Origin: Hypericum androsaemum
Lineage: Eukaryota > Streptophyta > Magnoliopsida > Malpighiales > Hypericaceae
DNA: 64,000 nucleotides
Assembly (NCBI GenBank): GCA_963995505.1
Contig: OZ023183.1
Location: forward strand, 20,208,671 to 20,272,670
Reading direction: 5' to 3'
In this document: in pieces, positions 58,309 to 64,000 of the stretch
Position numbering within the stretch: the stretch's first letter is position 1
Layout of the letters: every line of letters starts with the position of its first letter
Made by a program: the position numbers and the translations under genes
Notes under the pieces: model-generated
The model's input: only the letters and a program-made list of their open reading frames with translations
Database searches by the model: none
What the model was told of the DNA's origin: nothing

Positions 58309-59901
58309 TGCCACAGGGAGTAACAAAGTCAAGCTAATGACTCTAAATTAGCACGTTTAGTATTTAAGTTTTCTTTATTTTTGTATTTGCTTCAGTAACG
58401 TTATTTTGATTTAGTGTTTTAATGGTCCCAGCAGGAGGTTTAGATAGGAGCGAACTAGATTTCAACGGAGCTCGCCAGTCCATACACAAACTTTGTTGTG
58501 CAAAAAGATAATTAGAGCAAAACCCCACCAACTTTCCCCACCGCCTCCCACCGATGATTGACAGGGCGGTACCAGTCCTTTCCTCTATTCCTCTATGTTC
58601 TGTGTCTGTTTTGTGCCTTGTGATGTTCCTGTTCATTTTTGTGATATTGTTGGTGTCTTGGCCCTACATTGAGGACAATGTGTTCAATAAGTGTGGGGGG
58701 GTCAACGTGCGTTTTATTTGGATTTGGCATATGTGATTGAGTCTAGATCTGAATTTAGGATTGTGTTTGTTTGTATTTGTGAATGAAGTATTGTCAAAAG
58801 CAGATGATGAATCTCCCCCCTCGAATTTTGAACTTTTGTTAGAAGTTAAATTCCATACCTTGTTAGGAATCAAGCCTGAGTAAGATGAGTAGGGACGTGT
58901 AGGAACAACACCCTTGGTTGTTTAGGTTAGTGGTTGCACTTGGTAGATTATACTAGCGGCATTGATGAGTGACCTCGTGAGATTTTTAGAGCCGAAGGAG
59001 GAGACAACCGTCTTCGCATAGCATGAGGTGCCTACATTGCTCCGGTCATCGGGTTTCATGCCATCACTTGGTACCGTTTTGGTGGTGTGGGTGTAAGTGA
59101 CAGGACGGGGGCCATCGTTGATATTGAGCCTAGAGCCTTAGAGCTGAAAACCCTGTATATCTCTTGTTTAAACACGTTGAGCTTAAGCCTTTTTCCTTGA
59201 AATATTATATGTAAGCCAATATGTAAGCCCTATATCCACAGTCTTACCCACCTTTGATCACTTTGGTTCGAGGATGCATTAGGTCTTAATCTTTGGGGTA
59301 TTATTGTAAGGGTTCATTTGATAGAATAGCTCAGGAATAAACAATGGGGTAATGGGTAGAATTGAGGCCAACAAAGAAGCCGAGACCAGCTGCCTTAGAT
59401 GTGTGTTATGATGTATGGATGTGGATGGTGAAAAAAAGGAAAAAAAGGAAAAAAAGAAAGAAAAAAAGAAAAGTGAAGAAAAAGAAGAAAAAGAAGAAGA
59501 AAAAGTGAAAAAAGTGATGAAAAGGGAATGTGAAAGTTGGAAATGGAACAAACGTTTAATGATGGGAGTGTGGAAAGTTTGGAAAGAAGTTGGAAAGTGA
59601 ATAAATGGCACGGCTCGAGCTAAGTGGTCAATAGGATTTGGGTGTAATCTTGGGATGAGTGCATATTAGATATAGTGTGAGGTATTTAGAGTAGACGAGA
59701 GCTAGAATATTTTTGTGAGCTCCTCGGCCGGGTGGTTTAGCTACCTCCCACATATATTATCCTCACCTGACCTTAACCCCATTACAACCCAATGAAAAGT
59801 TCCCTTGATCATGAGCCCCACATTTACCGAGGCACCACTGAGTGAGACGTATGAAACTTTGAGATCCCGGACGTGTACGCGAGTGATAGGTAGTTGACTA
59901 C
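58309..59901 (+). other. 3' non-coding interior of the TR-GAG-like element
   Basis: Contains TTGAGGACAATGTG...AAGTGTGGGGGGG (about 58669-58700), typical of the region after pol in Athila-group elements, and a long GA-rich low-complexity tract (59428-59520). No open frame of substance. It joins the shortened 3' LTR directly. Confidence 0.7.
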
Positions 59902-60963
59902 TTAGTCCGACTTCTTATTTAGTTATAATTTCGGATCTGCTAAAGGAAATATTCGACTTTTAGCCTCCTGTTTCGGCTTTAGGACTTAAGGTATATTATT
60001 TATATTATTATTTGGCTAGTTAAACTTCCAATTTAGATTAACCTCTTCTAGGTTTTCCTAATTTTGTATTAGATTCGTGGCTATATATAAGCCTTAGGAG
60101 ACAATTCACGGAAGACATTACTACTTGCAGAATTGAGAATAGCCTTTAGAGCTTAATAAAGGGGCGATTTCAGTTAGCTACGGGGAGAGGATTGGCGAAG
60201 CTTGATCATCACGACTAAGCTTTCTCTATCTCTATCTTTATGTTAATTGCTATCATGTTCTTCGTTAATCTATTGTGCTTTGTTAACATGCTTAGCGAGT
60301 AGTTCTCTTGTGAGTGCGATGCCCTAATTATGTGATTACTCGTCTATGTTAGCTATGGTTTGATTATCTTTCGTAGTAGTTGTCAATTGATGATCTTAAT
60401 GCTTAATCTAACTTGATCACTTAGATTATGATTTTAGTTGATAATAATGGACCGGAAGGCATTAGAATCAACGGAAGAGTCAATTGACATGTCTTAAGGT
60501 ATTAATGAGGAATCTTGATACTAAGGGATAACCCGATAGGAGTTAACTTCATAATTGAGTTTAGTTTAATTCTTGGTCTAATTAATGAGCGGAAGCGTTG
60601 ATTAGTAATCATGAACTACTCTAGCTTAGTTTTGTCACCCTAATGAGCGGAAGCGTTAGGGAGATGCATTAGAACACTCCGGGTACTAGTTAGAACTTCA
60701 CAAAGACCATAGTCTCGACATAGATGGGTAGTCCATAAGGGTATCGTGCTCGTTTATCTCCATTGATTTATAACTCGTTTTTTATTTGCGTCTTCGATCT
60801 CGTTTATTTACTTGCGACCTTTCACAACGTTATAAAACTTAAATTTTCCTGCTTCACATAATTATTTGCCTTGATTTAGTGTTCAACCCTCAGTTCAAAA
60901 CCCTACTTACTCACTATACTATTTGATTGTGCGTTTAATTGCTTATCAATTTTGCGTACATCA
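59902..60963 (+). repeat. 3' LTR, truncated at its 5' end
   Basis: Matches 54862-55923 with two substitutions (59938 and 59954 region). The first 531 bases of the LTR, including the palindrome cluster, are missing, so the normal purine-tract/LTR junction is lost. Confidence 0.9.
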
Positions 60964-63900
60964 GCTGGTCCTCGAGCAGCAAGTCTTGTTGGCATTGGAA
61001 ACGCGTCGAAATAAGGTGTAAGATCAGCAACGTTGAAGCTCTTTGACACACCAAACTCGTCCGGGAGATCAATGACATACGCATTATCATTTATGCGTCT
61101 AAGCACTTTGAATGGTCCGAATTTTCGAGCTTGCAACTTGCCTCTCATGTTGCTCGGCATTCTTTCTTTCCTGAAATGCACCATCACTTGTTCTCCAGGT
61201 TGAAAAATCTGAGCACGTCTATGCTCGTCACTTCTTGCCTTCTCTTTGTTGTATGCTTCCTCCAACTTCTTACGGACCTCGTCAATCACTGCTTGCGCTT
61301 GCTCCGCGAATGCAATTGCCGAAGGATTACTCTTGCTTGGCCTTGGAACTGAAGACACGTCTACCAAATGGTTAGGAATTTTCGTATAGACCAAGGAGAA
61401 GGGTGACTTCCCTGTCATTCGGTGGACTGCTCCATTATACGCGAATTCAGCTATTGGCAAAGCTAAATCCCATTGCCTTTTCTTCTCATGACAAAGGCTT
61501 CTCAGCAAGTTCCCAAGTGTTCTATTCGTAGCTTCAGTCTGGCCATCGGTCTGCGAATGAGCTGTCGTGCTATATTGCAATGTAGCATCGAACATCTTCC
61601 AAAGGATTCTCCAAAAACTTGCTAGAAACTTCACGTCTCGATCCGATGTAATGGTTCGCGGGACTCCATGCAATCTCACCACTTCCTTGAAGAAATGCTT
61701 CGCCACACCGTGAGCATCATTCGTCTTCTTGCAAGGAATGAAATATGCCATCTTTGACAACCTGTCAACAACCACGAAGATAGAATCCACACCACGAGGG
61801 GTGCGGGGTAAGCCAAGCACGAAATCCATGCTTAAATCCTCCCATATTGCCTTCGGGATTGGCAAGGGTGTGTAAAGCCCCGTGTTATGGACTGTGCCCT
61901 TTGTCTCTTGACACACTCTACAATGCTTCACCATCTTCGCAACATCCTTGGTCATCTTAGGCCAATAAAATCTTTCAACCAAGGATGCAAGAGTTTTATC
62001 CCTTCCAAAATGAGCAGCAAGACCACCTCCGTGCATTTCCCACATTAATTGTTCACGAAGTGAAGTCTTCGGAATGCAAAGCTGATTTCCTTTCATAAGA
62101 AAATCCTCCTGAAGAAAATAATCTTCGACACTTCTCCCACCCTTGCATCTCGTCCATATATCAGAAAAATCATCATCATCTTCGTAAAGATCCTTGATGC
62201 ACTCGAAGGCCGTGACCATCCCCTCCAATTCAATCAACAAGCTCACTCTTCTACTCAGAGCATCAGCAACCACATTCTGACTTCCACTTTTGTGAGCTAT
62301 TTTGAAAGGGAACTTTTGCAAATAAGTGCACCACCTTGCATGCATATGATTAACAAACTTGGACTGATCGTTCAAAAACTTTAATGCCTTGTGGTCCGTA
62401 TACAGAACAAACTCCTTCTCTACTAGGTAATGCTCCCACGTCTTAAGAGCTCGGAAGACAGCATAAAACTCTTGCTCATACGTAGACCACGTTTGCCTAT
62501 GCTCACTCAATTTTTCACTAAAATATGCAACGGGACGCTTCTCTTGAGATAAAACAGCTCCAATGCCTACTCCACATGCATCAACATCTACTTCAAACAA
62601 TTTAGAAAAGTCAGGGAGTGCAAGTATCGGAGTGGAGCTGAGCTTCTCTTTCACTTCATCGAAAGCTTTTCCCGCCTCGTCATTCCATTCGAACTTGGAG
62701 TGCTTCTTCAACAAGGAAGAGAGAGGAGCCGCAATTAAACTAAAATTGCGTATAAACCTTCGGTAAAAAGTTGCTAAGCCAAGGAAACTTCGCACTTGAC
62801 TTGCATTCGAAGGTACTGGCCACGAGCGGATTGCTTCTATCTTGGCCTGATCAACTTGAACTCCATCCTTTCCCACAACGAAGCCTAGAAACAATAATTT
62901 CTCCTTCCAGAAAATGCACTTCTTCAAATTTGCGATCAAGTTATTGCTTCTTAGGGCATCGAACACTTGCTTCAAGTGATCAAGATGCTCCTCCTCGGTT
63001 TTGCTGTAGACAAGGATGTCGTCGAAGTAAACGACCACGAATCGATCTAAAAAAGGCTTCATGACTTGGTGCATCAACCGCATGAAGGTGCTTGGAGCGT
63101 TAGTCAACCCGAAGGGCATGACAAACCATTCGTACAGTCCATCCTTCATTTTGAAGGCCGTCTTCCACTCGTCACCAGGGCGGATTTGGATTTGGTGGTA
63201 TCCGCTCTTCAAATCTATCTTCGAAAAGATCGTAGCTCCACATAAGCTATCAAGCATGTCATTCAAACGCGGAATCGGAAAGCGATACCCCACCGTTATC
63301 TTATTGATGACGCGACTGTCCACGCACATCCTCCACGAGCCATCGCGTTTTGGAACCAAGAGGGCCGGGACTCCACACGGGCTGAGGCTCTCTTGTATGT
63401 ATCCTTTCTCCAACAACTCCTGGACTTGCTCCCTCAGTATTTGGTTCTCACGAGGACTCATCTTATAATGAGGAAAATTAGGTAAGGTTGCACCCGGGAT
63501 CAAATCTATTTGGTGATGTATGTCCCTCAACGGTGGCAAACCTTTCGGCAACTCATCAGGTACGACTTCAGGGAAAAGTTCGAGCAGTTCTTTAACCTGC
63601 TCAGGAAAGTTGCTCTCGGAAACTTCCTTGTGCACTTCAGCCTCCTTCATTATCAAAATATGACAACCTCCGAATTCTTTGATTGAGGCGAGTAGTACCT
63701 TAGCCGAAGTCACGAGAGACACGACTTACATGGCACTGTTGAGTTGCATTCTTCCTTGCTTCGGCTTCCTTGGGAGGAGGGTGAACTGTTGGTTGCCCTT
63801 CTTCACTTCGTATGTGTTCTCTTTCCCCCTATGAACTGCTTGGTTGTCAAACTCCCAAGGTCGTCCCAGTAAGATGTGGCAAGCATCCATCTCCAGCACA

Positions 63901-64000
63901 TCACATGTCACCACATCCGTGAATTTGCCAATGGAAATAGGAACTACGCACTTCGAGTTAACCTTTATCCCACCTCTGGATCGAACCCATCCGATGGAGT
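60964..64000 (-). pseudogene. Ty3/gypsy pol (protease end, RT, RNase H, integrase), interrupted at both ends
   Basis: Minus-strand frame open from the window edge. The end of the protease (CDVLEMDACHILLGRPWEF, about 63905-63849) is followed by an in-frame TAA at 63728-63726 and then a 920-codon stretch: reverse transcriptase with YFDDIL (232-237 counted from 63722), RNase H (Asp381, Glu418, Asp443, Asp487), integrase zinc motif (His564, His571, Cys601, Cys604) and DD35E core (Asp633, Asp694, Glu730). The C-terminus ([13 protein letters not shown]) resembles chromovirus integrases; no chromodomain is seen and the clade is not assigned. At 60963 the TR-GAG-like element interrupts it; the frame runs 19 codons into that LTR. 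The true last two codons and stop are at 54325-54316. Confidence 0.9.

Larger units (their letters stand above)
54331..60963 (+). mobile_element. TR-GAG-like (Athila-type gag-protease, no pol) LTR retrotransposon
   Basis: Bounded by the TSD GCTGG (54326-54330 and 60964-60968), which proves it is a unit inserted in the minus-strand gypsy pol. Components: 5' LTR (TGATGAGTGT...GTACATCA), a tRNA-Asp-type primer site, gag-protease frame, then a non-coding 3' part with the AAGTGTGGGGGGG motif common to Athila-group internal regions, and a 5'-shortened 3' LTR. There is no reverse transcriptase or integrase, so it depends on other elements. The LTR overlap differs at only two positions by eye. Confidence 0.93.

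Noticed and set aside
59279..59611. 110-codon Phe/Ser-rich minus frame and its Lys/Glu-rich plus mate
   Set aside because: Both translate the GA-rich low-complexity tract of a retrotransposon.

Overview
This is nuclear DNA of a flowering plant, most likely a eudicot. It is AT-rich and intergenic-rich, with GT-AG introns. The cellular genes are plant families: GLOX radical-copper oxidases, a PELPK-type proline-rich wall protein, histone H3.3, a class II BASIC PENTACYSTEINE factor and an RCC1-repeat protein. The transposons are plant types: Ty1/copia, Ty3/gypsy, TR-GAG, Cassandra TRIM, MULE, hAT-like, LINE and SINE. I could not name the species.

Layout. 1-27 kb is a GLOX cluster: a partial copy on the minus strand (1-1386), two nearly identical plus-strand copies (11650-13302 and 21232-22884) and one divergent copy (25046-26722). 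Between them lie duplicated upstream modules, three 5'-truncated LINE tails with target-site duplications, a solo LTR, a 22-bp minisatellite split by a retroposon, a tRNA-derived SINE, a decayed copia fragment, a small proline-rich secreted protein gene and a MULE-like element. 29.3-34.9 kb is a complete but dead copia element (TSD CCGTG). 36.3-40.4 kb holds a hAT-like repeat, a Cassandra-type TRIM carrying 5S rRNA-derived sequence (TSD TAATT) and a MULE-like element (9-bp TSD). 40.8-52.6 kb is the gene-rich part: histone H3.3 (minus, 3 exons), BPC (plus, 2 coding exons) and an RCC1-repeat/AT-hook gene (plus, 16 exons that splice into an intact 524-codon frame). 53.5-64 kb is a nested pair: a gag-protease-only LTR element (54331-60963, TSD GCTGG) inserted two codons before the stop of a minus-strand gypsy pol gene.

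How the parts relate. The GLOX enzymes are predicted secreted aldehyde oxidases that make hydrogen peroxide in the cell wall, where the PELPK-like protein would also act. The H3.3, BPC and RCC1/AT-hook genes all encode chromatin-associated nuclear proteins, but nothing in the sequence shows that they are co-regulated. The most informative signals are evolutionary: a sharply bounded, almost identical tract across three GLOX paralogs (gene conversion or very recent duplication), a chimeric double upstream region on the inverted copy, and transposon insertions whose empty sites survive in paralogous segments. I found no sign of a wholly new biochemical system.
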